From NCBI RefSeq assembly GCF_902686445.1, contig NC_062216.1:11429084-11493083 (forward strand): a DNA stretch of 64,000 nt, in the 5' to 3' direction. The notes beneath the pieces were generated by a model. That model was not told the DNA's origin. It ran no database searches and worked only from the letters and a program-made list of their open reading frames with translations. This stretch comes from Sciurus carolinensis (taxonomy: Eukaryota; Chordata; Mammalia; Rodentia; Sciuridae). Shown here piece by piece: positions 1 to 12,483 of the stretch (its first letter is position 1; every line of letters starts with the position of its first letter). Made by a program: the position numbers and the translations under genes.

Positions 1-3000
1 CAAATTCCTAAAATCAGAGACTGGGCAACTTGGATCCACCAAATATTCCAGAAGCTACACTCCAGCTACAGTTTGAGGGAGACTTTTCCCAGAATCCCCT
101 TTGGGGAAATGGCTACCCTTCCTCTGGCAGCTCCTGAGACAGGAGCAATAAAATGGAGCAGTATTTATTAGCAAGCTGAGTAACAGTGGAAAGAGCAGCT
201 GGCCTCTTGTCTTCTCAACCCATTTCCCAGATGCAGGCGGCTCTGACAAGTTAAGCTTCAGAGACAGAGAAACACAGCTCATAGATTCCAAAGGGAATGA
301 ACTCAGACTTTACATTTATGCTGCTATCCTGGATCAGGAAGGTCACCGCAACACTAGTGACACAGACCTAAGTGCTGTGCTTTGCACGTAACACATAATA
401 AATGTTGTTGAATGAGTGCCCGTGGAATATCCATTTTTACTTTTATGCTCACACTGCTAAAATACCCGTGAGTGTGATATTATATTTCATTTCATCATTT
501 GAGATTTATAGATGAGAATAATACTTAGATACTATGATTAATGCCACGAACAGAAGTGCACTGAAGATAAAATAAACTTTTTCAGCACAGTAATCCATCT
601 TCCACCGCCGTCTCCTCTGAGCTCTACAAAATGTCTTATCTAACACCACATTTTTTATCCTTGGCTCAGAGAAGTTTTCCTGTAACCTTCCCCAGTGCCT
701 CTGATTCCCACTTATTTTAGGATAATTTTATCCTGTGCCTGTACCTATGAATCTCCAGTGACAATTTAGCTCATTTCAAGTAAGCATTTCTTATTCATGC
801 ATTACATGCTGAGCAGTGCACCACAATTCATAGGCTTATAAATCAAGGATTTGCCATTGTACCTGTATCTGTCAATGTCTAGCCAGGAAAATAGACATCA
901 CTCGAAATAACCAAAGGAGAATATAATGCAGGGAATTGGTTTTTAATGTGTTGCAGGAGCTGGAAGGACAGAAGGAAGAAGGGCAAGGGAGGAGGCTAGG
1001 GAAGCAGAACAGAATTATTGCCCTATTATCTGGAAGTTGCTTTAATCCCTGACCTGGACCCATCAGCATATGCCAGATGCCAAGCTGCCCTTGGTTCCAC
1101 CACGGCTGTTGGAAGAACCTACTGCAGGCCCTGAGCAGATCACCAGGAGCCTCTGGCTGCCTTCAGTGCCCCAGTCACCTGCCAACGCTGCTGCCCCTGC
1201 CCCACAGGTCTCCCACCCTCCCGCCAGCCTGTCTGGATGTGTGGTGGAAACACAGCCCTGACCACCAACTAAGCTAAATATGTGATGTGCTTGCAAGAGC
1301 GCTGTGCCTGAATTCACCAGCATCAGCAAATAAAAGTACAGGATGCACAGCTAAATATTAATTTCAGATAAATAATTTTTTTAATTTTAAATGTGTGCCA
1401 TGAGTAATAAAGTCCTTTGTCTCTGGCCCAGGTGTCTTGAGTCTTCTACCAGATTCCATGAAATAAACTTCTCAGGCCAGATTCCATGAAACAGTAACAG
1501 ACTAACTTCTTAGAATGTAGAAGGGCAAAAATCAAATCCCAGGCCCGACCTTGGGCAGCCCTAAACCACAGGGCCCCCTAGCACATCAAGTATGATCTTC
1601 ATAGTCAACCGTGAAGTGACATTTTCTGAAGCTAAATAAATTGTACTTTCTCATTCCCAATTACCCTGTTCTCGTGTGGGGAGGAATCTGGTACATGGGC
1701 TCACCTCAATAGCACATCTAACCACACCCAGCTACACCACCAGCTTTAGAAGAAAACCACCTCAAACAATTGAAAACTTGGGTGAATTCATCGGTTAAAT
1801 CTCTCACTTTTCAGATGATTTCCGAGCTGCGGTTCAGACAACTTAGTCTGACAATTCAAGAACCCATTAGAGGACTGGATCATCTGATGCAGGTCCAAGT
1901 ATAGTCGATATGCCCTAATTGAGCTCAGCATGTGCCAGACAAAGTGAAGAGCAGCAGATGTGATTTTTGACTGCAAGCAACAGAAACCAACTCTCGCTAG
2001 CTTGACATGTATTAAAAGGCTATCAAAAACTCGAGAATTGGCAAGACTGGAGAACCAGGCTACGAGAATAAGCAGGGTCCGTCAAATGGATTCAGGGGGG
2101 AACATAGCACACCACATAGTTCAGTGAGGCCCCCATTGCTGACTCTGATTTCTCCACTGCCACCAACAGCCATCGTCAGTGGTCAACCATCCCTGGACCA
2201 CACTGGCAATACCACTTCCACCACTGAACAATTTGTCAAGGCACTCTGCAAACTCGAAGTTCCAAGACGGCTAAGCTTAGGTTGTGTGTCCATATCTACC
2301 TGACAGGCATGGAAGGAAGGAGAATCGATTTCTGGACCTTCATCTTCCATTGGCAGAGCCCCACCTTCCACCAAGACTCACATGATGGATTTGCCCCCAA
2401 ATAAGAAGGGCACTGATTTTGTTACTGGATAGCCAAACAGGACAAAGAGTCTCTGTGGGAAGAATTTTTTTTTTTTAAGTATGAAATGTAACTTGCTCTA
2501 AATCAATTTAACTCATATGCCCATAAACAAAAAAGGAATAATTATGTCCCTAGTCCTAGCAAGCGAGGTAAAAGGACCAAAGAAATTATGGAAAGGGGGA
2601 GAGATTAGTACGAGATTGGCCAGTCTCATGGCCGAGCCTGGTCTTCATTCAGGACTGAACATACGAAGGCCCTGATAGGTAGGGCAGGTGGAGAGGGGCA
2701 GTTCATGCGGGGTAGAGAAAATGAGTGCTTTGCATGGAATTCAACAGCAAACTTGTTGGAGGGGTGGGGGGAGGCCTAGCAGAGGTTTGGGCTTGATGTG
2801 AGAGGCAGGTTCCTTTGGTATTCAGAGAAATTCTCCACTGAGAAACAGTGATGCTTCTGGAAGATTAATCTGAGCTTAATAGACAAAATGAGCTGGGCAA
2901 GTAAGACACTGTCATTAGGTCTTTGTTAAGGGGAGACAGGCAAAAGGAACCTCCTTTCTCCCAATTTCATTTGGGGATATCCCGTAGAGTAGCACAGCCA

Positions 3001-3617
3001 CCTCCCTCCACCACTCCCAGCCATGGGCTGCAGGAGCATTTAGTAAACTTGGACCAAGAAGCTGAGCATTTGAGGCTCAGCCCCTTTCTCTATCCTTTCT
3101 TTGGAGCTTCCGCTCAGCTGCTCCTTGTCTTTCAAGTCCTTTGGTTTGCAAGAGTGGGCCCAATGGGGAGGCTTGTTGTCCATGCTCCTGTGACCATAAG
3201 AGCAAACCTGGCTAAATTAGGACTGACCTTTAAGTCCCTTTGGGATTGACAGATTCCTAGACTTACATTTTTTTGATCCAGAATTCAGACTGGCAAAAAA
3301 GAGATGGTACCTACTAAACCCCATTGGAGGTCAAGCATTAGCCCAGGTCAGAGTATCTGAATTTTGGGATTGGGACTCAGAAGGTCTAGAGCCTAGTCAT
3401 ATTCTCCCACTAAACTGCTTTGCCACTTTCATTTAGTTTCTTTCAACTTCAAGTTCCTTGTCTTTGAAGTGCAACTAATTATTGACTGTCTCATCTTTCA
3501 GGATTGTTAGAGAGGTCAGGAAGTACAGGTGGCTCAGGACAGTTGACATGACTGCCTGAGCCTGTCTCCCTCACAGTGATACCACCGTTTAAAGGTGCCT
3601 GGTTCTGCTCCCTCTAA
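1..3617. other. Unique intergenic DNA
   Basis: Apart from the L2 tail at 330-415 nothing is recognised. The longest ORF is 108 codons (2923-3249), with no known domain. Confidence 0.6.
330..415 (+). mobile_element. L2 3' end
   Basis: AGTGCTGTGCTTTGCACGTA followed by AATAAATGTTGTTGAATGAG is the typical tail of an L2 element. Confidence 0.65.
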
Positions 3618-4119
3618 TGTTAAAGTTTGAACACTAGAGAAGCACGCCAAGGCAAGCATATTAAGCAGGTTTTATTTAAAGGTAATAATACAGACTTCTC
3701 CCTGGAGGAAGAAGGAGGCCACGGCTGATGTTCTAAAGTCCCCAGAAGCAAGCATACCCTGCATCTTTTATAGGTTAAGGTCTCTTTTGTTCTCCAGTTC
3801 TTTCCCCCTTATCTCTCCTTCCTGCCTATGTGACTAGGCCTGGTTTTGCATTAAGTGAGAAACCATGGGCAGGGGGAGGGCCAAGGTGATTCAGGCAGGT
3901 AAGGGCCCAGGGGGCATTAATTAGCAGCTCCTTGCCTGCAGTCCTTGATAAAGGCGGGTAAATTGGGTAATCAGTGGGCTCCGGAGATCCTTGACATTCC
4001 ATTCTCCCAGGGGTAGCCGCCAACTTCCAGAGGCAGATGGCTTCATGGCTTCATTTCCTCGATTTGACCCGATCCCCTATTTCTACACTAACTACCTGTC
4101 CTTAATTCTGGCTTCAACA
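3618..4119 (-). mobile_element. Solo LTR, 502 bp, unassigned family
   Basis: In minus orientation it runs from TGTTGAAGCC to CTTTAACA with TG...CA ends. Inside is TATAAAAGATGCAGGG (TATA box, near 3765) and, about 100 bp on, AATAAAACCTGC (near 3668), the order expected for U3-R-U5. No internal viral sequence and no matching short target duplication are seen. The LTR call rests on this architecture, not on a recognised family. Confidence 0.6.
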
Positions 4120-5225
4120 GGAAGCCAAAGAGTTGGTCATCATGGGTTCCTACAGTACACTCTGAATTATTAAAGCCTCCAAAGCTGGCATGGAATGTGC
4201 ACGCCATTTCTGCACTCCACAGTGAGAAATTTAAAGTTATCTCCAAGGCAAGCTCCTCTTTGTGGAGCTTTGAAGAGGCTCGGTGAGACCTGTTCACTCA
4301 TGCAGATGTTTCTGTGGATGCTCTGAACCTCAGGAAATAAATCATCTGCAGGTGTTTTCGGCTGTTGCTTAAGTTTCTAGTCAGCAACATAATTAATTGC
4401 AACTGTGAGATCCAAAAAGATTTTCCTCAAATTCTTCTTTCAAGTTGTCAGTCCCTGGAGGTGCTTACTTGCTCCTGGGAGGTTTGTCTAGGCATTTCCT
4501 TACCAGCCATGGAGATCTGAGGCCTCATCTTCCTGAGGAGGCAGAAAATGTGAACTTGGTCTCTTCAGAGGGAAAATTACGAAAAGGCTCAAATGGAATC
4601 AGTGCAAAGCACACTGAACCGAACTGTTGGGAACTTGCACAAGCCACGCTTAGGGATCTCTAGTGTCATTGCCTAATCCAAGCCACGACGCCAGGTGCGT
4701 GAGGGGCAAGGTGTTCTTCTGAGGGCCCAGATCCCTGGTGGTCAGTAGCAGTTCAGGAGGCGCTGGGTCAGGGAGGTGGCAGCCTGGGGCTGGAGCTGTG
4801 GACAGGCCAAAGACATGGGTCTGCCCCTTGTTCTGAGAGCAGCTGCCTCTGTTCAACACTGTAGATCTTCTCAACACTCCCATTAGCCCTCAGCCTTTGG
4901 TCAAGACTGTGTGCAGGTACAATCTGGCTGTAGAAAATGGAGGGAACTTTTTGCCTTTTAATGACCCAAGTGTGGGGCATCCATGGTGGTCACCAACAGA
5001 AACCAGCTCCCAGCAAAGGACTGACCCCATGAAGCAACACTGTGGAGACAAGATCAAGATCCTAGAGATAAGGAGGTGGACATGCTGATTCTAAGAGCAA
5101 CAGACAAAAAGCAGAGTAGGTGTGGGTCTAGGAAGTTGACCTAGAGACGAGACCCGTTGTCCTGAGACACTCTGCACTGCTCTCTTCCTGTTGAGTGAGA
5201 CTCCCTGAGTTTGTCCAAAGAAAAA
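4120..5225. other. Unique intergenic DNA
   Basis: No gene or repeat is recognised; all ORFs are under 80 codons. Confidence 0.6.
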
Positions 5226-5270
5226 GAAGAGGAGGAGGAGGAGGAGGAGGAGGAGGCAGAGGAAGAGGAA
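5226..5270 (+). repeat. (AGG)n microsatellite
   Basis: A purine-only triplet repeat, mostly GGA/AGG. Confidence 0.95.
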
Positions 5271-5449
5271 GGTGTAGACATAGGATCATTCTTGAAGTTG
5301 GAGGTGAGCTTCATGGGCCTTGACCATCACGCTGGGTGGAGGCCCTGCTGACTGGATGGGGCTGGTGTAACAGAACATGACCTTGTTGGTGCCCCTGCTT
5401 CTAAACAGATTTTCCTACTTCTGCAGATGAACGCACCATTATCCTTTTA

Positions 5450-5780
5450 AAATTAATTTGTCCATGCAAGGAAACAGACATGTATATAATATTGGCCGGA
5501 ATGGCAATGAGTATAATTACTTTGGAGAACAATTTGGCAAATGTTATCAGAATAAAATACACTAGCCTGCAGACCTCCAAATTCCACCTCTACACATTTA
5601 TTCTAAGCACAAAGTCATACTAATGCACAAAATTGTATTTACCAATATGCTCATGGCAGCACTTTGTAACATAGATAACCTACTGGAGAATGGGTGAAGT
5701 AAATTATGATATATCCATCCTATGAAATGCTGTGTAAAGAATTTTTAAAATGAAATATCCTGATGTCATGAAAGGAATCC
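5450..5780 (+). mobile_element. Old LINE-1 fragment
   Basis: GGCCGGAATGGCAATGAGTA, TTGGAGAACAATTTGGCAAA and CTACTGGAGAATGGGTGAAG are the decayed end of ORF2. A (TA)n tract follows. Confidence 0.6.
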
Positions 5781-5812
5781 AATGCATACAAAATGAAAAA
5801 AACTACAGGAGA

Positions 5813-5815
<3 letters not shown>

Positions 5816-5865
<50 letters not shown>
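5816..5865. repeat. (TA)n microsatellite
   Basis: About 25 TA units. Confidence 0.97.
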
Positions 5866-5869
<4 letters not shown>

Positions 5870-5939
5870 GATGCCGTTTACATAAAATACTTACAATGCA
5901 TCATATAATGTATGATGAATTTTCATTTTAAAAATACTT

Positions 5940-6360
5940 AAACAGTTCCATTACATTTAGTTCTTTTCTCACCTCCTTCCTCTGGTGCTAACCTCTGACA
6001 ATCCAGAATCTCTTTCCACCGCTATCATTTTGTCATTCAAGAGCGTTACATAGCACAGTGTTTTCATGTATAAGATATCATGTTGTACCACATAAATATG
6101 TCTGATTATTATTTTTTAATTAAAAATAAAGAAAAGCTTTTTCCATATAAATGGAAAGACATAGTACGTAAACTTTGGGGATTGGTATTTTTTGGTAACT
6201 CCACCTAATTGCCCAGAGGCTCATCCCAGTTTTGACAAGCAGCAATAGTTCGTTGTTGCTTGTGGGTGCTGAGCTGTATTCCGTTGTATGGATGAACCTG
6301 GATTTGTTTAACCATTCACTGTTGGAGGACCTCTGCAAATCCAGCAGCTGTGAGCTTTAG
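5940..6360 (-). mobile_element. Old LINE-1-like fragment
   Basis: TATTCCGTTGTATGGATGAA and ATTTGTTTAACCATTCACTG on the plus strand are the complement of the ORF2 end of an ancient LINE-1. Limits are approximate. Confidence 0.5.
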
Positions 6361-6998
6361 TGGTGCAGTTATACAAGGACTACAGGGGATCCTAGCGGTG
6401 ACTGGACCCTCCATCTTGACTGTGGTAATGGAGGCAGGCATCTACACAAAGAATCAGACCCATACGTAGGTGCACAGTACAACCTGGGGAACCTGCATAA
6501 CATTAACACACATATCAATATCAATTTTCTGGTTGAGATATTGTGCTACAGTCTTGCAAGAGTGACCATCAGAGGAAACCAGCTCAGGTGTCCCTGGGAT
6601 GTGAATCTGCAATGATCTCAAAATGAAAAGTTCAGCTTTTTAAAAATTTACTTTTTTTAAGAACCTCAGTAAAAATGCACAACTTATTGTTTCTAATTGA
6701 ATCAAGTCCTATTGTTTCTAAATTAATTAATGTCATTGGTATCTATTAAGTACTTAGGTTCAACTTTGCTTTATAGCAGATACATTTTCCTCTGTTATTA
6801 CATAATTTTAAAAGACCAAATTTATTTAACAAAAATCAGTATCACCAAATGTATTTTTAATTGCAAAAAATGAAAGTCATTATTAATTTTACTGCTTTTC
6901 TGTCCAGAAGTCATCTTAGCCTTTCACGCTCCCCCATCCAATCTCAAACCCAAAAAGTTCCCGTTCCTTACTTCTCTTTCCTGACTCCAAAATGTATC

Positions 6999-7000
<2 letters not shown>
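6361..7000. other. AT-rich intergenic DNA
   Basis: Nothing recognisable before the CA repeat. Confidence 0.55.

Positions 7001-7001
<1 letters not shown>

Positions 7002-7043
<42 letters not shown>
7002..7043 (+). repeat. (CA)n microsatellite
   Basis: About 20 CA units with one interruption. Confidence 0.97.
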
Positions 7044-7162
7044 TTTATAATCACAAACGGGTTTATTGGGGGGAGGGGACCATGGATATTTTCTTTTTAC
7101 TTCTTTGCACTCTTATATTGCTTAAGTTTTCATGCTGAACATATAACTTCTGTGACTTCTTT

Positions 7163-7735
7163 TTTATTAGTGCATTATAATTATACATCACAGTGGGGTT
7201 CATTTTGACATAATCATACATGCATGGAATTGGCTCTGCTCCACTTCAATCCCCAGGGACCCCTTTCCCTCCCCTCCTCCCTCCTCTACTCCCCTTCCTC
7301 TATTGGTCTTCCTTTTATTTATGTGTCTATTTATTTATTTATCTTGACTTGGTGCTTCATAGATACGCATAAAGGTGGAATTCACTGTGGTATATTCATA
7401 CATGCGCCTAGCCTGCTTTGTCAGATTCATTCCACATTGCCTCCCCTTTCCTGTCCCTCCTCCCTCCCTCAATCTCCTCCTACTCCTCTGATCCTCCCTC
7501 TGTCCTTAGGACATCTGACTCCCCCTCTCATTCCCCCTAACTTTGCTCTAGCGTTCACATAGGAGAGAAAACCTTCCACCCTTGGCTCTTGAGTCTGGCT
7601 TATCTCACTTAGCAGGATGTTCTCCAATTCCATCCCTCTCCAGCCAATGCCATAATATCACTCTTCTCTATGGCTTAGTAAAACTCGATTGTGTATATAC
7701 ACCACATTTTCTTTATCCATTCATCTGGGAAAGTG
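7163..7735 (-). mobile_element. LINE-1 3' end, 5'-truncated
   Basis: In minus orientation it holds the end of ORF2, a polypurine tract (C/T-rich on the plus strand, 7255-7530) and a 3' tail TATAATTATAATGCACTAAT. It is related to the copy at 32328-32690. Confidence 0.8.
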
Positions 7736-10282
7736 ACTAATCTCTTTACAAGAAGATAGAGTTCCAGAGCTTTTGATCACTTTTGGCCATTCCCTATCGG
7801 TCATCCCTTCCAGAAAGTCTCTCTACTGCTGAGCACGTCTCCATCAAGGCATTTTGGGAATGTCTGAGAGCAGGCTTTGATGGGCTGGTGGATTGGCCAG
7901 ACAGGTGTTTGGTTTGTTAGATCTGAGTTGTCAGATGACTAGGAGGGGCTTCTGGCATTTCACAGGTGGAGCTAAATATTCTAGTATCTTACAATCCCTG
8001 GGAGAGTCCAGCATAAGACATCAAAAGTCTTTATATGAAGAAAACCCAAAACCTGTTTTATTTTTTGTTAGTTAGTTTGTGTGTTTCCAAAGCCTGTTTG
8101 AGAACATCAGATCCATTCGTTCCTGCTCGGGCTTTTTGTCTTAGTCCCAAACCATAACCAAGCTGGGACATCATAGCTGGTAACATCACATGCTTCTTTG
8201 ATACAAATGGACAGATCTCAGAGGACAGGAGCAACACTGAAGGCTCAGGCTGCTGAACTGAATCTGCATCTGCCAAGCCCGATACTGATGCCCTCAATGG
8301 CTAAGGCACAGAGAGGCTTGCTGACATTGCTGCAGGGTTTGATTGGCTCTTGTGAGAACAGACAAAAGATCCAACCAATCCAATCGCTGACTCCTTGCGC
8401 ACCACTTGTCCATGATGAAGACTGAAAGATAAATGAATCAAAATCATCCAACCTGAACTATTTAGTGTGGCTAGTGAGAGACACAGAAAGCAGAAATTGT
8501 ATTTCCTAATGGAGCAGTAATAATACAGCATAATCCTTTGACCCCAGATGAAGAATCTCAGGACAGGAAATCAAGACCTTTCCAGGGTTAACAGCCTCAT
8601 GATTTCAATCTTGGTAAAAACCACAATAATCATCCCAAAAGTTCAGTGGAGTAGTGTTCCCAGCCTATCCCATCAACAGACCAGTGTCTCAGTTGCAGGA
8701 AGGAGACTTCTGGAGTCTCAGGTCTGGAGTCGGGCTATTTTTAGGTGAACCCAAAACTGTACTATCACTGAATCTCCTGATGATTCTGCAAACCCAAAAG
8801 AGGCAGTAAAATTAAATTAGGAAGCTTACTTTTCGTACTCCTGGCCTTCTAGCATTACCCGGAGCAGCTTCTACTGCCATTAGGAAATGCTCAACTTTGA
8901 ATCTCTTTCCCAGATGCGTTTGTTTACGGCTCCTTGACAGGGACAAGCCCCAGGGCCTTCTTCACCACTGCTCTTCACTTGTGTCTGACTCTCAAAGCTC
9001 TTCCCGTGAGGCCCCAGGGGTTTGCTAGCAAGAGGGGAATGTCCACTGAGGACAAGGAAGGCCAGGAGACATCCAAGGAAAGGAAGAAAACCCTGCCTCC
9101 AAAATCAGCTCCTGAGAGGAGGTCCGGCTGTCATTTCCCCAGGGGACTCTTCCTAATCCCCTGACACAGAGGAATGCCGGGAAGGCCTGTAAGTGTTGTC
9201 CTCAGCTCTTGCTGAGATTCCCTAGTGGAGAATGGGCTCTGTGGTTGACCACACCTTATTAGAATTTCACTGTTCCAGTGCTAGCAAGATGACCAATGAT
9301 CTTGCAAAAAAGAGACAGCCTTCCTCGTGTGCTTGAAACCCTGTTTTTTGCCTGGGGACATCTGGCAGCAATCAAAATCTAACTCATCTGGACTGAATGA
9401 ATGGTGTCTTGTTTCCTCCCTAGGTGCATTAGAGGCCCTTGCATGTCATTGGAGGCTGCTCTTTGCCAAGGAAGTCCTGTTCCCTATTTTTAAGCTCTTA
9501 GAACAACCCCATTTTAAGATATTTTCTATCTGGACTGGATTTTCAATGATTTGCATCACCTGTTTTCCCTTAAATTTTTTTTCTCTTCTTTCCACATGGG
9601 GTTGTCTTTCTGGATCTCCTATTGGGATGTCCTTGGGTCCCTTCTAGTTCAGTGAAGACAGTGGCCCTCATGCTTGTGGAGGGAACACACTATAGACGCT
9701 CAAAGCTCAGCACCCGGAACCTCTGGGGCGTTGGAATTATTCCGTATCCTGTTGGTGGTGATATAACAATAATCTATGCAGGTGTTAAAATTCATAGATG
9801 TTCACTCATAAAAGGGAACGTTTCTGTATATATTTTATTGCAAATCCCGATGCCCAGGCTGTATCTAGTCTAGCTAATTCAGAATTCCTGGGTGGGAGCC
9901 AGCCCTGCTTTTTGAAGCTCCCCAGGGTTCCTAGGGTGCAGTCTGGGTTAAGAAATACAAGTCCAGCGGATAACAGTTGACATGGAAAGTCATTTGGTCA
10001 GCAGCTCAGGGTCCATTTCCAAGAGGCAAATTCTGTCAGTCAGGATGCGCCTGCTACTGTCTGGGTCGGAGCCCATTTGGGCATTTGATTCCACAGAAAG
10101 ACACTTTTCCTCATGGGGCAGTGTGGCTTTCCGTCTCTGGGGTCCCTGCCCCATGCCAAGAAATAGTCCTGCGAGACACAGGAGAGACGGTGACGCTGGA
10201 CTATTCCAGAATCACTGTGGTTCCCCACCTCCTGCCGCAGAGGATAAAAAACATATTGAAATGGGCACAGGTTCTGTGATGG
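7736..10282. other. Intergenic DNA, no recognised gene
   Basis: Only short ORFs, the longest 106 codons at 9327-9647. No splice-site-flanked coding block was recognised. Confidence 0.6.
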
Positions 10283-10613
10283 TCACCTCGATGTGTCAAC
10301 TGGACTGGACCAGGGATTCCCAAACGTTCTTCTGGATGTGCCTATGAAACTAGCAAGGCAGTCAACTAAGGCAGTCAGCTAAGTAGAGCAGGGTGTCTCC
10401 TCCATGTGAGTCGAAGGCCTGAAGGGAGAGGGAGCTGCCTGGTTGTGTCGGAGCCGGGACGTCAGCTTTGTCCTGCTTCCAGATGCCAAGTGGACACTTC
10501 TCCTGGGCCCCCAAAGCAGGTATGCCCTGCAGGCCTTGGGATTGCTGGCCTCCATAACTGCTTGAACCAGTTCCCCATAATAAATTCTCTCCTTTGGCCT
10601 CCCCTCCCCTCCT

Positions 10614-10680
<67 letters not shown>
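10283..10680 (+). mobile_element. MLT2-like ERV-L LTR
   Basis: GATGTGTCAACTGGACTGGA near the start, CTGGCCTCCATAACTGCTTG and CCCATAATAAATTCTCTCC before a CT-rich end fit a diverged MLT2-type LTR. AATAAA is the LTR poly(A) signal. Confidence 0.65.
10612..10678 (+). repeat. (CT)n microsatellite
   Basis: A long CT tract at the 3' end of the MLT2-like LTR. It produces spurious Arg-Glu or Ser-Leu ORFs on the two strands. Confidence 0.97.
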
Positions 10681-10700
10681 TCCCCCCACCACCTCGACCG

Positions 10701-12020
10701 ATTTCTGACAATTCACAGCCACTAGCAAAGCAGAGGCCTAAGCTGTAGCATTTCGAAGGTAACAAGAAGCCCCCGACCTGAACCTTTCTAGAAGCCTGGA
10801 GAGAACCAGGTGGGTCCCCCTCTTGTCTCTCATGCATCTGCTCCAGGAGGATGGTCAGCACATGGGCCTCACTTCTTCAAGCTGCTTCTTAACCCCACCC
10901 CAGGAATGAGAGCGGTCTGACGAGGGAGGGGACAAGTCACTCTTCTTCCTGGAGCGTGATAACTATGTCCTCTTTGGAGCAACCCTGGAGAGCTGGCCAG
11001 TCAGGTGGCTGGTCATTGACCACCTTTCAGTTGTTCCGCTTCCTCCTGGAGGATATGAGGTCGACTCCAGCCTTGATGGCGCTCATCCAAGTCCCCCATG
11101 GTCCTGGTTGAAGACCCCCGTGCTCCTCCCCCACGCTCAGGTGAGATGGCATGGTGCTGCCGCCTCAGCGGGTCCACCCGGCCTGCAGCTCGCCGCCCGG
11201 TGCGCGCGTGACTCAGCGGCCAACCGTGTCTCTGCAGTGGCTCCCTTATTCGCCCAGCGGCCCCTGGGCCATCTGGGCTGTGTCTCTGCAGGCCTCTGGT
11301 GCTCCTCTGAGGCCATGTCCTCCTGAAGGCTGCGATGCAGACGGCGTCCGCCAGCCCCGCCACCGCTTGGTTCAGACTTCCTTTCTTTGGCAAAAAGATT
11401 TCATAAGCCCCACGACGAGATGCTCTGCACGGGCTCAGTCCACAAAGGGCAGCTCCCATCCATGCTCAGCGCTGGCCACGCGCAAGGCTCAGTCCACAAA
11501 GGGCAGCTCCCATCCACGCTCAGCGCTGGCCACGCGCAAGGTGCGCAGAGCCCTGGCCCGCGTTCTCGCCCCGGGGGCACCGGCTGAATTTCATTTCTAC
11601 ACACGCAGCTGGGTGGGTGCCCGTGTCTAGGACACCTGAGCATGATGGAGGGTGTTCAGCTGAGACGTGATGAACTCGTTTCCAGCACCTGGCTCCCTGC
11701 TGCTCTGAGCACAGGAAGCACACAGAACTACGTCCCCCGCGGCCCCCACAGCGCACCTGGGGTGGGTGGTACAGGCCCCATGGATGCGCCCTCTCCCTGT
11801 GGCGTCTGTGAGCAGAGGCAGAACCGCAGCAACAGACGCAGGCTCGCTGCTTGTCCCTCTTCCTGGGGGTAAGCAAAACAAGGCCCCCTCCCGGAGCGGC
11901 AGTGAGGGGTACAGAGCCAAGTTCCTAAAGGGACACCGCTGTGCACAAGTAGGCCGAGGGCCAGAAGGCGCAGGGGCTAAGCACCCAATGGCAGCTTATA
12001 AAGTGACTTCGAGCGACTCT
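10701..12020. other. GC-rich intergenic DNA with small tandem repeats
   Basis: Overlapping ORFs of up to 159 codons (11151-11630) on both strands reflect high GC and the 54-bp tandem repeat. None shows a domain or clean exon borders. Confidence 0.5.
11432..11539. repeat. Two tandem 54-bp repeats
   Basis: The copies at 11432-11485 and 11486-11539 differ by one base. They lie in a GC-rich region (11050-11900) without a recognised gene. As 54 is a multiple of three, ORFs remain open across them. Confidence 0.9.
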
Positions 12021-12062
12021 TCCTAACGCGTCTGTTTCCTAACGCGTCTGTTTCCTAACGCG
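12021..12062. repeat. 16-bp tandem repeat, 2.6 copies
   Basis: TCCTAACGCGTCTGTT is repeated at 12021, 12037 and (partly) 12053. Confidence 0.9.
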
Positions 12063-12097
12063 AGTTAACAATCTGGGATCCTCATTTAGATTTCACC

Positions 12098-12123
12098 AAA
12101 AAAAAAAAAAAAAAAAAAAAAAA
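12098..12123 (+). repeat. Poly(A) run
   Basis: 26 A in a row. No SINE or processed-gene body is recognisable upstream. Confidence 0.9.
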
Positions 12124-12349
12124 TCAAAAGGCAAGAAAACTTAAGGCTATTTTTTTCCTTGTAAGAATTATGGTTTCAAATGATAGCCATGGCAGGGAAC
12201 TACAAATTGCTAGGGGATCTCATTTTTGGAATAAAGGGAGACCACTAAAATGAGCCCTTGGAAGGAAGCACTCATTTGGGTGAATAATTTCTGAAATGTC
12301 TTATTTTTAAAAATCAGCACATGCCCTAAGGAGGCCGTTTCAGGGGCAG

Positions 12350-12469
12350 GGAAACCAATGGACCTTATTCAGGCAGTGCCGAGGGTGGAGCCCAGGTCGG
12401 GATGGACACAGGAGGCTGGGGAACCCGAACAAGGCACTTCACCTCTTGAGCCCAAGTTTTCTCGCCCTT
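12350..12469 (+). mobile_element. MIR fragment
   Basis: CAAGGCACTTCACCTCTTGA followed by GCCCAAGTTTTCTCGCCCTT is the diverged MIR core. It forms the left flank of the full-length LINE-1. Confidence 0.6.
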
Positions 12470-12483
12470 AAAGACACACTTCA
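12470..12483 (+). repeat. 5' target-site duplication of the LINE-1
   Basis: AAAGACACACTTCA directly before the element is repeated exactly at 18996-19009. Confidence 0.93.

Noticed and set aside
2923..3249. 108-codon ORF as a gene or exon
   Set aside because: No family recognised and no supporting context.
10362..10728. Arg-Glu and Ser-Leu repeat ORFs
   Set aside because: They are translations of the CT/GA microsatellite at the end of an LTR.
11013..11920. Several overlapping ORFs above 90 codons on both strands
   Set aside because: GC-rich DNA with an in-frame 54-bp tandem repeat keeps many frames open; no recognisable protein.
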